Shown here piece by piece: positions 28,118-36,001 of a stretch of DNA of 64,000 nt. A program made the position numbers and the translations under genes. Below the pieces are notes generated by a model. It was not told the DNA's origin and made no database searches. It saw only the letters and a list, made by a program, of their open reading frames with translations. Numbering within the stretch: position 1 is the first letter of the stretch; each line of letters starts with the position of its first letter. The stretch is taken from positions 165,984 to 229,983 of the forward strand of contig JBHZQV010000004.1 in the NCBI GenBank assembly GCA_042867185.1. The letters run 5' to 3'. The DNA comes from Xylophilus sp042867185. GTDB lineage: Bacteria > Pseudomonadota > Gammaproteobacteria > Burkholderiales > Burkholderiaceae_C.

Positions 28118-29350
28118 ATGAGCGTGCCCTTCTCCCAGGAGATGCTGGTCGCCGGCGGTGGGATCGGCGGGCTGGCGACGGCCCTGGCCTGCGTCCGGGC
28201 GGGCTGGCGGGCACGGGTGTTCGAAGGGGCCGGCGCCTTCGCCGAAGTCGGCGCCGGCCTGCAACTCGGCCCCAACGCCACCCGGCTGCTGCAGGGATGG
28301 GGACTGGGCGGTGCGCTGGAGGCGGCAGCGGCGTTTCCCGACCGGCTGGAGCTTCGCGGCGCCGCCAGCGGCCGGGTGCTGGGGCGGCTCGCGCTGGGCG
28401 CGCAGGCCCGCGCCCGCTACGGCGCGCCGTATGCCACCCTGCACCGGGCCGATCTGCAGGCCATGCTCCTGGCGGCCGTGCAGGCGCACGGGGAGGCGGC
28501 GATCCACCTCGGCACCCGCGTGACCGGTGTCCGGCCGCAGGCCGATGCGGTGCGCATCGACACCGAACCGCCCGGGCTGGACGGTGTGCCGCCCGCGACC
28601 GTGCAGGTCGAAGGCGATGCCCTGGTCGTGGCCGACGGGCTGTGGAGCCAGCTGCGCGCGGCGGTCGTGCCCGACGACGGCGCACCGCGCGTGACCGGCC
28701 ACACCGCCTACCGCGCCCTGCTGCGCCAGGCCGATCTGCCGGCGGCGCTGCGCAGCGACCAGGTCACCGTCTGGCTCGGGCCGTGGATGCACCTGGTGCA
28801 GTACCCGGTGCGCCGTGGCGAATGGCTGAACGTGGTGCTGCTGGTGCAGGGCGATGCGGCGCTGCCGCCCGGGGCGGATCCGCGCGACTGGAGCCTGTTC
28901 GCGCCTTCGGGCGGGCCCGCTGCGGCGCTGTCGGGTGCCTGCGCGCCGTTGCGGTCGCTGCACGAGGCCGTGGCCGACTGGCGGCTGTGGATGCTCTGCG
29001 ACCGGCCGCCGGTCGCCCGCCCGGCCGATGTGGCCCGGGGCCGCGTCGCGCTGCTGGGCGATGCGGCCCATCCGATGCTTCCCTACCTGGCGCAGGGCGC
29101 CGGCATGGCGATCGAGGATGCGGCGGTGCTCGGCCACATGCTGGCGATGGATGCGGTCGAGGTGCCGCAGCGGCTGCGCAGCTATGCCCAGCGGCGCTGG
29201 CAGCGGGTGGCGCGGGTGCAGTCGGTCGCGCGGCGCAATGCGGCGGTGTTCCATGCGACCGGCCCGGTGCGCTGGGGCCGCGACATGGCGATGGCGGTGC
29301 TGGGCGAGCGGCTGCTTGACCAGCCGTGGCTCTACGGCGCCGAGGTCTGA
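28118..29350 (+). CDS. FAD-dependent monooxygenase (salicylate hydroxylase-like)
   Basis: A 410-residue class A flavoprotein hydroxylase. VAGGGIGGLATALACVRAGW near residue 11 is the FAD dinucleotide motif. FAEVGAGLQLGPNATRLLQG is the usual following strand. VVADGLWSQLR matches the second, DG-type motif. GDAAHPMLPYLAQGAGMAIE (Gly314, Asp315) contacts the flavin ribitol. FAEVGAGLQLGPN is typical of 3-hydroxybenzoate 6-hydroxylase and salicylate hydroxylase relatives, but the substrate cannot be read from sequence. No ring-cleavage genes are nearby. It begins 28 nt after the GGDEF-EAL gene. The protein is soluble and cytoplasmic. Confidence 0.88.
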   Translation: MSVPFSQEMLVAGGGIGGLATALACVRAGWRARVFEGAGAFAEVGAGLQLGPNATRLLQGWGLGGALEAAAAFPDRLELRGAASGRVLGRLALGAQARARYGAPYATLHRADLQAMLLAAVQAHGEAAIHLGTRVTGVRPQADAVRIDTEPPGLDGVPPATVQVEGDALVVADGLWSQLRAAVVPDDGAPRVTGHTAYRALLRQADLPAALRSDQVTVWLGPWMHLVQYPVRRGEWLNVVLLVQGDAALPPGADPRDWSLFAPSGGPAAALSGACAPLRSLHEAVADWRLWMLCDRPPVARPADVARGRVALLGDAAHPMLPYLAQGAGMAIEDAAVLGHMLAMDAVEVPQRLRSYAQRRWQRVARVQSVARRNAAVFHATGPVRWGRDMAMAVLGERLLDQPWLYGAEV

Positions 29351-29383
29351 CCCGGGCCGGTCCGGCGCGGATTGCCCCGGGCC

Positions 29384-29719
29384 CTACCAGCAGGCCCGGT
29401 CGTCCAGCACCGGCAGCCCGTGGCGCCGGCGTGCATGGCCGCAGGCATCGCTGCCGGCGGCGAAGGCGCGGCACGGCGACGGCCGCCACTCGTAGATGCC
29501 GCAGGCCGCGCGCTGGCCGATGCGGCCGGTGAGTGCGGCGCAGCGGGGCGGGGCATGGTCGGTGCCGCGCATGCGCACCGTGTCGCCGATCACCTCCACC
29601 GCCAGCCCGGCCGGCACGCCGCCGCCGTGCCCGTCCACCTCGAAGGCGGAGAAATCGACCCGGAACGACGCGCAGCAGGCGCCGCAGGCGAGGCAGGGGT
29701 GTTCGGCCGCGGCGCCCAC
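29384..29719 (-). CDS. YkgJ-type cysteine cluster protein
   Basis: The 111-residue product starts with GTG at 29719: VGAAAEHPCLACGACCASFR. Cysteines in CLACGACC, PPRCAALTG, ACGIYEWRPSPCRAF and a final SDACGHARRR/RACW form the CxxCxxxC pattern of the YkgJ/UPF0153 family, thought to bind zinc or an Fe-S cluster. Function is unknown. The GTG shares one base with the TAG of the upstream HD gene (TAGTG), so re-initiation is likely. It is the last gene of the argF-HD-ykgJ group. A longer open frame upstream is only overlap with the HD gene. Confidence 0.8.
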   Translation of the reverse strand: MGAAAEHPCLACGACCASFRVDFSAFEVDGHGGGVPAGLAVEVIGDTVRMRGTDHAPPRCAALTGRIGQRAACGIYEWRPSPCRAFAAGSDACGHARRRHGLPVLDDRACW

Positions 29720-30441
29720 TAGGTGGCGGCGGCCGCGGCGTACAGCCGGCCCTGGGCCAGCGCGTCGATGGCGCGCTCCAGGTTCTGCCGCGCCGCAGCT
29801 TCGCGCCCCGCACCGAAATCCGCGTGCAGGTAGATGTGCGGCCGGCGCAGGAAGCCCTGCAGCACCGCCATGCGGGCGGCGGCGTAGCGCGGCCAGGGCA
29901 CCCACCGGTACTCCTGGCGCACGCCCTGCTCAAAAGCCTGGTAGACGGCCGGCGCTGCGCCGAGCACCGCCAGGTCGATGTCGAGCACCCGGGCGGTGTC
30001 GGGGTCGTCGGTGGCCGAGTGGTCGCGGGTGGCGAGGATGTGGCGCTCGACCGCCGCCAGCAGCGGTTTGGCCAGGCCCTGGCTGCGCAGGTAGCGCCGG
30101 GCCCGTTCGGCGCTGCGCGCCTCGTTCTTCTGGCTCCAGGGCGAGTACACCGCGTCGTGGTACCACAGCGCCAGCGCGACCGCCTGCGGGTCGTTCGGCG
30201 GCGTGGGCAGGGCCTCCAGGTGGCCCAGGCAGGCGGCCAGGTGGCCCACGTCGTGGTAGCGGCGCGGCCAGGCCGCCCAGGCCCGCAGCAGGTGCCGGCC
30301 TTCGCGCTGCCAGCAGGCCTCGCCGGCCCCGCCCGGCGGGCCGGTGCGCTCCAGCGCGTCGCCGAGCGCGTGCCAGTGGGCGAGCAGCGATTCGTGGGCA
30401 GCGTGTCGCACCGTGGTGTCCTTCCCGGGACGCGGGCTCAC
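29719..30441 (-). CDS. HD superfamily metal-dependent hydrolase, COG4339 type
   Basis: A 240-residue protein with GTG start at 30441. It has RYHDVGHLAACLGHLE and LALWYHDAVYSPW, which give the metal-binding HD pairs, then VERHILATRDHS and VLDIDLAVLGA. This is the signature of the COG4339 predicted HD phosphohydrolases (databases sometimes label them with a misleading NMDA-receptor name). The substrate is unknown; nucleotides are a frequent target of HD enzymes. The GTG overlaps the argF TGA (GTGA), pointing to translational coupling with argF. Metabolic linkage to arginine synthesis is not established. Confidence 0.85.
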   Translation of the reverse strand: MSPRPGKDTTVRHAAHESLLAHWHALGDALERTGPPGGAGEACWQREGRHLLRAWAAWPRRYHDVGHLAACLGHLEALPTPPNDPQAVALALWYHDAVYSPWSQKNEARSAERARRYLRSQGLAKPLLAAVERHILATRDHSATDDPDTARVLDIDLAVLGAAPAVYQAFEQGVRQEYRWVPWPRYAAARMAVLQGFLRRPHIYLHADFGAGREAAARQNLERAIDALAQGRLYAAAAAT

Positions 30442-31394
30442 TGCACCCGGCCGAGCAGCAGAAATTCGAGCAGCGCCTTCTGCACATGCATCCGGTTCTC
30501 GGCCTCGTCCCAGACGACCGACTGCGGGCCGTCGATCACCTCGGCATCGACCTCTTCGCCGCGGTGGGCCGGCAGGCAGTGCATGAAGAGCGCGTCGGGC
30601 TGGGCGGCGGCCATCATCTCGGCGTCGACCCGCCAGTCGGCGAAGGCGGCGCGGCGGGCCTCGTTCTCGTCCTCGTAGCCCATGCTGGTCCAGACGTCGG
30701 TGGTGACCAGGTCGGCGCCGCGGCAGGCTTCCATCGGGTCCTGGAAGACGCGGTAGCCCTGTCCGGCCTGCACGCCGGCGGTGACCGGGTCGATCTCGTA
30801 GCCGCTCGGCGTGCTGATGTGAACGGTGAAGCCGAGCAGGGCCGCGGCCTGCAGCCAGGTGTTGGCCATGTTGTTGCCGTCGCCCACCCAGGCCACGGTG
30901 CGGCCAGCGAGCCGTGCCAGGTCGGGCAGGCCGTCGTCGCCCAGGCCGCGGTGCTCCAGGAAGGTGAAGATATCGGCCAGGATCTGGCAGGGGTGGAACT
31001 CGTTGGTCAGCCCGTTGATCACCGGCACCCGCGAGAACTCCGCGAAACGCTCGATCCGGTCCTGGCCGAAGGTGCGGATCATCACCACGTCGACCATGCG
31101 GCCGATGACGCGGGCGCTGTCCTCGATCGGCTCGGCCCGGCCCAGCTGGCTGTCGCCGGTGGTCAGGTTCAGCACCGTGCCGCCCAGTTGGTACATGCCG
31201 GCCTCGAAGCTCACCCGGGTGCGGGTGGAGGCCTTCTCGAAGATCATCGCCAGCGTGCGGTCGGCCAGTGGGTGGTACTTCTCGTAGGCCTTGAACTTGC
31301 GCTTGATCTGCGCGGCGCGCTGGAAGATCCAGGCGTAGTCGTCGGCGCTGAAATCCTTGAACTGCAGGTAATGGCGGATCGGAGGGTGCTGCAT
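30438..31394 (-). CDS. argF: Ornithine carbamoyltransferase
   Basis: It forms citrulline from ornithine and carbamoyl phosphate in arginine synthesis. The 318-residue protein begins MQHPPIRHYLQFKDFSADDY. The carbamoyl phosphate motif STRTR is at 56-60. ATCase/OTCase motif HPCQILADIFT follows, with the ornithine-binding region near WVGDGNNMANTW and the catalytic HCLPAHRGEEV near the C-terminus. Anabolic ArgF is favoured over catabolic ArcB by length and by argD lying upstream in the same direction (73 nt spacing). The gene overlaps the following HD gene. No ARG box was identified. Confidence 0.96.
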   Translation of the reverse strand: MQHPPIRHYLQFKDFSADDYAWIFQRAAQIKRKFKAYEKYHPLADRTLAMIFEKASTRTRVSFEAGMYQLGGTVLNLTTGDSQLGRAEPIEDSARVIGRMVDVVMIRTFGQDRIERFAEFSRVPVINGLTNEFHPCQILADIFTFLEHRGLGDDGLPDLARLAGRTVAWVGDGNNMANTWLQAAALLGFTVHISTPSGYEIDPVTAGVQAGQGYRVFQDPMEACRGADLVTTDVWTSMGYEDENEARRAAFADWRVDAEMMAAAQPDALFMHCLPAHRGEEVDAEVIDGPQSVVWDEAENRMHVQKALLEFLLLGRVQ

Positions 31395-31467
31395 ATCGGC
31401 TCTGTCTGGAAACGGGTGCGCCGCGGACGGGCCGCGGCGCAGGGGAGACGGGTGGGGCAGGGCGTCG

Positions 31468-32676
31468 TTACGCCGCCTGCGGCTCTGCCAAAAAGGCTGC
31501 CACCAGGGGCGCCAGGATCGCGACGATCTGGTCGGCCTCGTCGGCGGTCAGGATCAGCGGCGGCACCAGGCGGATCACGCTGTCGGCGGTGACCGAGAGC
31601 AGCAGGCCGGCCTCGGCCGCGCGCTGCAGGATCGCGCCGCAGGGCCGGTCGAGCTCGATGCCCAGCATCAGGCCGTGGCCGCGCACTTCCTTCACGCCGG
31701 GCAGGCCGGCCAGTTCGCGCTCCAGTGCGGCCTTCAGGTGGGCGCCGACGGTGGCCGCGTTCTCGACCAGGCCGTCTTCTTCCATGATGCGCAGCGTCTC
31801 GACGCCGGCCCGCATCGCCAGCGGATTGCCGCCGAAGGTGGTCCCGTGGTTGCCCGGGCCGAAGATCTTCGCCGCCTTGGGGCCGGCCACGACCGCGCCG
31901 ATCGGCACGCCCGAGCCCAGGCCCTTGGCCAGCGGCATCACGTCGGGCAGGATGCCCGCCCACTGGTGGGCGAACCACTTGCCGGTGCGGCCCATGCCGC
32001 ACTGCACCTCGTCGATCATCATCAGCCAGTCGTTGGCATCGCACAGGGCGCGCACTTCGCGCAGGTATTCCCAGCGCATCGCGTGGATGCCGCCTTCGCC
32101 CTGGATCGTCTCGAAGAACACCGCCACCACGTTGGGGTTGCCCGCGGTGGCGGCCTTCAGCGCGGCGATGTCGTTGAGCGGCACCCGGATGAAGCCCTCG
32201 ACCAGCGGACCGAAGCCCGCCTGCACCTTGGGGTTGCCGGTGGCCGAGAGCGTCGCGATCGAGCGGCCGTGGAAGGCGTGCTCGTAGACCACGATCTCGG
32301 GCCGCTCGATGCCTTTGTCGTGGCCGAACTTGCGCGCCAGCTTCAGCGCCGCCTCGTTGGCCTCCAGGCCGGTCGAGCAGAAGAAGGCGTTGGTCAGGCC
32401 CGAGAGCTCCACCAGCCGGGCCGCCAGCGCTTCCTGGCCGGGCACGTGGTAGTAGTTGGAGCTGTGGATCAGCTTGGCGATCTGGTCCTGCAGCGCGGGC
32501 ACCAGCTTCGGGTGGTTGTGGCCCAGCGTGTTGACCGCGATGCCGCCCAGGCCGTCCAGGTAGCGTCGGCCCTCGGTGTCCCAGACCCAGACGCCGTCGC
32601 CGTGATCGAGTGCGATCGGCAGGCGGCCGTAGGTGTTCATCACATGGGGCGAGGTGGGCGCTGTCGAGGCGGTCAT
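31468..32676 (-). CDS. argD: Acetylornithine aminotransferase
   Basis: A class III PLP-dependent transaminase that converts N-acetylglutamate semialdehyde to N-acetylornithine. From the ATG at 32676 (GAAAGGAAA ribosome site) the protein has 402 residues: MTASTAPTSPHVMNTYGRLP. PLP-binding features include CSTGLEANEAALKLAR, HAFHGRSIATLSATG, MIDEVQCGMGRTGKWFA and the Schiff-base lysine Lys251 in DVMPLAKGLGSGVPIGA. NHGTTFGGNPLA is the end signature. A frame extension upstream to 32841 lacks family similarity. Together with argF it supplies two steps of arginine synthesis. ArgD-type enzymes can also act as succinyldiaminopimelate transaminase. Confidence 0.94.
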   Translation of the reverse strand: MTASTAPTSPHVMNTYGRLPIALDHGDGVWVWDTEGRRYLDGLGGIAVNTLGHNHPKLVPALQDQIAKLIHSSNYYHVPGQEALAARLVELSGLTNAFFCSTGLEANEAALKLARKFGHDKGIERPEIVVYEHAFHGRSIATLSATGNPKVQAGFGPLVEGFIRVPLNDIAALKAATAGNPNVVAVFFETIQGEGGIHAMRWEYLREVRALCDANDWLMMIDEVQCGMGRTGKWFAHQWAGILPDVMPLAKGLGSGVPIGAVVAGPKAAKIFGPGNHGTTFGGNPLAMRAGVETLRIMEEDGLVENAATVGAHLKAALERELAGLPGVKEVRGHGLMLGIELDRPCGAILQRAAEAGLLLSVTADSVIRLVPPLILTADEADQIVAILAPLVAAFLAEPQAA

Positions 32677-32943
32677 GCGTTTCCTTTCGGAGAAACCGGG
32701 AGAGTGGGGTGCAACATCGGGGTGCAACGGGGGCCAGGAAATGGAGGGTTCAGCGAAGCGCGCGCCGCTGAAAGGCAATTCTAGGGGCGGGCACCGCGGG
32801 CTTTGGTGACGTTTGTGCATCAGAGCGATGCCGCCCGCCACGTCGGGTTATCCCGGGGTCGAGTCTTCTATAAGAGCTAGAATGACCCCCGGCCCGCAAG
32901 CCCCCCCTGCAGGCCGCCGCCCCTCCCACCAGCCCCCGCCACG

Positions 32944-33282
32944 ATGGTCGCCTACAAAGCACAAGAAGTCTTCATCCAGGGCGTCACGAGCGATGGTCGC
33001 ACCTTTCGCCCGAGCGACTGGGCCGAGCGCCTGGCGGGCGTGATGAGCAGCTTTCGGCCCGGCGGCCCGCGCCCCGGCAGCCACCTCGGCTACTCGCCCT
33101 GGTGCATTCCCACCAACCTCAACGGCATCAAGTGCGTGGTGGTCCACCCCGACCTGCGCACCTACGACGCGATGGCCTGGGATTTCGTGATGAACTTCGC
33201 CCGCGACAACGACCTGCAGGTGACCGAGGCCTGCCTGCTGCCGGATGCGAAGGTGACGGCGCCGGTGCCGGCCCGGCGCTAG
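32944..33282 (+). CDS. DUF3579 domain protein
   Basis: A 112-residue protein of a family nearly confined to betaproteobacteria. It opens MVAYKAQEVFIQGVTSDGRT and has the family core FRPSDWAERLAGVMSSF, LGYSPWCIPTNLNGIKCVVV and DLRTYDAMAWDFVMNFARDN. It is probably a small soluble protein; function unknown. In many Burkholderiales the gene lies upstream of argF/argD or argG; here it diverges from argD by 267 nt. A TAGAAT -10-like box at 32878-32883 could drive it. The UvrD-like helicase gene starts 11 nt after its stop, so the pair is probably co-transcribed. Confidence 0.87.
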   Translation: MVAYKAQEVFIQGVTSDGRTFRPSDWAERLAGVMSSFRPGGPRPGSHLGYSPWCIPTNLNGIKCVVVHPDLRTYDAMAWDFVMNFARDNDLQVTEACLLPDAKVTAPVPARR

Positions 33283-33293
33283 CCATCCGCCGC

Positions 33294-35324
33294 ATGGACA
33301 CAACCGCTGCCGGTGGACACGCTCCGGCCGGTCCCCGCTTCTCCCCGCCGCCCGGCGGCCTGGTTCCCACCGACGAACAGCGCGCGATCCAGTGCGCGCC
33401 GCAGCCCACCGTGCTGGTGCAGGCCCATGCCGGGGCCGCCAAGACCACGACGCTGGCCCTGCGCCTGGCAGAAGCCTGGCAGCAGGGCATCGATCCGCGC
33501 GACTGTCTGGTGCTCACCTACACCGACGCCGCCTGCGTGGCCCTGCGCAACGCGCTGCGCACCATCGGCGTGCCGCTGCCGGTCGCCAAATTGTTCCAGG
33601 TCGCGACCTTCGAAGCCTTCGCCGGCGGCGTGCTGCTGCGGATGGAGGGCGCGCCGGTGCCGCGGCTGCACACGCCCGAGCAGTTGCGGCCCCGCGTCTG
33701 GGAGGCGGTCGAGCGGATGCTGGCCCAGCAGGAGGACAGCCGCTGGTACGACGCGCTGCAGGTGCCGTCCGCCGGCGACGCCGCCTTCGTCGCCGATTTC
33801 CTGGAGCATGCGCTGTGGCTCAAGGGCACGATGCAGCTCGACCGCGATCCGCCCGAGGGCCTGCTGGCGCCGCAGCATGCCGAGGAGTACGGCATGGAAT
33901 ACACCGCGCTCTGCACCTTCGCCGCCTACGAGCGCCGCATCCGCCGCGGCGGCCATCCCGACCATCCGGCCTTCCGCGGCCCGGGCGACGCCACCTACGA
34001 CCTGGCCCGCCAGCTGATGCGCGAGGAGGAGGGCGACGCCGACCCGGTGCCCGCCGCCTGGCCGGGCCGGCTGCGGGTGCTGATGGTCGACGAGATGCAC
34101 GACATGAACGAGGCCATGTTCCGCATCCTGCGCCGGCTGCTGCGTTCGCAGCGCTGCGAATTCTGCGGCGTGGGCGACGTGCACCAGGTGATCCATGCGG
34201 CCGCCGGCGCCGACCCGGCCTTCCTGGGCGAGCGCATCGCCGACGAGACCGGCCGCTACATCGCCACCTACCGGCTCGGCACCAGCTTCCGCTTCCACGA
34301 GCGGCTGGCCCGGGGCGCGGCGCGCTTCACCCGGCAGAAGATCGTGTCGTCCAGCGCGCACGACACCGCGGTGGCGGTGCTGGCCCATGCCGACGAGGAC
34401 GCCTGCGTGGCCCAGGTGCTGGCGGCCCTGCGCGGCTTCGGCCGCGGTGCCAAGGCTCTCGGCGCCCAGGCGGTGCTGCTGCGCCACGAAGACCAGTCGA
34501 TCCTGCTGGAGAACGCGCTGGTCGATGCGGGCCTGCCCTACCGCACCACCGGCTTCGACAGCTATCTGCTGCGCCCCGAGGTGCTGCTGGTGCGCGGCCT
34601 GCTGACCATCGCCACCCGCGATTTCGGCAGCCTGCGCGACCGCGACACGCTGGCCCGCATGGTCGAATCCTTCGTCTTCTTCTGCGGCACCCGCCTGGAC
34701 GAAGACCCCGAGCAGGACGACCAGTCGCAGCCCGCCCTGCTGGCGACGGCGATCCGGCATTTCCACGACAACAGCGAGAACCTGCCGCGATTCCTGGAGA
34801 ACCATGTGCTGCGCACCGCCGAACCGGCCGTCGCGCGCCGGCTGCGGGCGGCGATCGCGGTGGTGGAGGGCGTCGCGCCCGGCGCCGGGCCCGAGCTGTT
34901 CGACCGCTTCCTGGTGGCGCTCGACATGCCGTGGTTCGTGGCGCAGGCGCTGGTCCGGCCCGAGCGGCGCGCCGCCGCGCTGCGCAACATCGACGGCCTG
35001 CGCCACCTGGCGGCGCGTGCCGGATCGGCCTCGGCCTTCTTCCACCAGCTCAACGCCACCGAGCAGCGCCGCGCCACGCCGGGCCGCGAGACCCCGCTGA
35101 CGCTGGCCGCCGCGGCGGCGGTGAAGGGCCTGGAGTTCGACCACGTGCTGCTGCCCTTCCTGGCCCAGGGCGTGTTCCCCGATGCCGACGCGCGCACCTC
35201 GGACGAGGAAAACCTGTTCTACGTCGCGATCACCCGGGCCCGCAAGGCGCTGACGCTGCTGGTCGATGCGCGGCGGCCGAGCGACTATGTGGCGCGGATG
35301 GGCCTGTCGGTGCCGGCCGTGTAA
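33294..35324 (+). CDS. UvrD/PcrA-like superfamily I DNA helicase
   Basis: A 676-residue helicase-like protein from the ATG at 33294. The Q-motif region is LVPTDEQRAIQC. Walker A is AHAGAAKTTT at 44-53, where the usual Gly before Lys50 is Ala. The DE box is VDEMHDMNEA instead of VDExQD. GLPYRTTGFDSYLLRPEVLL belongs to motif IV, VKGLEFDHVLLPFL to motif V and FYVAITRARKALTLL to motif VI. ATPase activity is likely but altered motifs make it worth testing. It resembles short UvrD-family proteins with FBH1-like sequence rather than true UvrD or Rep (about 670-720 aa). It is linked to the DUF3579 gene and ends at a bidirectional terminator. Confidence 0.85.
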   Translation: MDTTAAGGHAPAGPRFSPPPGGLVPTDEQRAIQCAPQPTVLVQAHAGAAKTTTLALRLAEAWQQGIDPRDCLVLTYTDAACVALRNALRTIGVPLPVAKLFQVATFEAFAGGVLLRMEGAPVPRLHTPEQLRPRVWEAVERMLAQQEDSRWYDALQVPSAGDAAFVADFLEHALWLKGTMQLDRDPPEGLLAPQHAEEYGMEYTALCTFAAYERRIRRGGHPDHPAFRGPGDATYDLARQLMREEEGDADPVPAAWPGRLRVLMVDEMHDMNEAMFRILRRLLRSQRCEFCGVGDVHQVIHAAAGADPAFLGERIADETGRYIATYRLGTSFRFHERLARGAARFTRQKIVSSSAHDTAVAVLAHADEDACVAQVLAALRGFGRGAKALGAQAVLLRHEDQSILLENALVDAGLPYRTTGFDSYLLRPEVLLVRGLLTIATRDFGSLRDRDTLARMVESFVFFCGTRLDEDPEQDDQSQPALLATAIRHFHDNSENLPRFLENHVLRTAEPAVARRLRAAIAVVEGVAPGAGPELFDRFLVALDMPWFVAQALVRPERRAAALRNIDGLRHLAARAGSASAFFHQLNATEQRRATPGRETPLTLAAAAAVKGLEFDHVLLPFLAQGVFPDADARTSDEENLFYVAITRARKALTLLVDARRPSDYVARMGLSVPAV

Positions 35325-35352
35325 GGCGCCCGCTCAAAAGCGAGCGCCCATG

Positions 35353-35377
35353 AAAAAACCGCCCGAAGGCGGTTTTT
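35353..35377. terminator. Bidirectional rho-independent terminator
   Basis: The stem AAAAACCGCC (35354-35363), loop CGAA, GGCGGTTTTT (35368-35377) is 10 bp and perfect. It lies between the helicase gene (+, ends 35324) and rpsT (-, ends 35449) and can stop both. Confidence 0.88.
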
Positions 35378-35448
35378 CACTTTGCTGCAGCGCACCCGGT
35401 GCAAACGGCGAGCGGGCTAGGCGCCCTCTCGTGCGATGCCTGATGCGA

Positions 35449-35757
35449 TCAGGCGGCCGCGGTGGCGGCGGTTGCGAGGGCCTTGACCTTCGCAGCCAGG
35501 CGGCTCTTGTCGCGAGCGGCCTTGTTCTTGTGGAAAATACCCTTGTCGGCCACGGTATCGACCACGCTCTGGGCGCGGGCGAAGGCTTCGGCAGCCTTGG
35601 TCTTGTCGCCGGCGAGAACCGCCTTCTCGACGTTCTTCACCGCGGTGCGGTACTTGGAGCGCAGCGAGGTGTTCGCGGCGTTGAGCTTGACGTCCTGGCG
35701 GACGCGCTTGCGGCCCGACGCGAGGCGCGGGTTCTTTTTCTTCGGCTTGGTTGCCAT
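35449..35757 (-). CDS. rpsT: 30S ribosomal protein S20
   Basis: S20 binds 16S rRNA early in 30S assembly. The 102-residue basic protein begins MATKPKKKNPRLASGRKRVR and continues with LNAANTSLRSKYRTAVKNVE and KGIFHKNKAARDKSRLAAKV, the standard S20 helices. The Ala-rich tail (ATAATAAA) makes it longer than E. coli S20 (87 aa), as usual in Burkholderiales. A TATAAT box at 35804-35809 on the minus strand lies 47 nt before the start. It is divergent from murJ, a common arrangement, and ends at a shared terminator. Confidence 0.97.
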   Translation of the reverse strand: MATKPKKKNPRLASGRKRVRQDVKLNAANTSLRSKYRTAVKNVEKAVLAGDKTKAAEAFARAQSVVDTVADKGIFHKNKAARDKSRLAAKVKALATAATAAA

Positions 35758-35803
35758 GATTCGGTTCCTTGAGGGGTCTGAGGATGTTGCAGCAAAGCCA
35801 AAA

Positions 35804-35809
35804 ATTATA
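35804..35809 (-). promoter_or_regulatory. -10 box of the probable rpsT promoter
   Basis: A TATAAT hexamer read on the minus strand, followed by TTTTGGC and the short rpsT leader. The -35 region (about 35827-35832) has no close match to TTGACA. The leader of about 35-40 nt would be where S20 autoregulation could act; that is known in E. coli and inferred here. Confidence 0.5.
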
Positions 35810-36001
35810 TCCCACCCCCAGGCTTGCCCACTGCGTGTGGCCGCCAACCCCCTTCCAGGGGGCGATGCTGGCGGACCGGCGGAGCCGGATCCGCGGCATC
35901 CTGAGGGGGCCGGGCCTGGCGGCCGGCGGGTAGGGGTGGCGCTGCTGCGCAGCGGCCAGAGGCGGCGATGGGGAAGCCGGTAGGGCACCTACACTCGCGC
36001 G

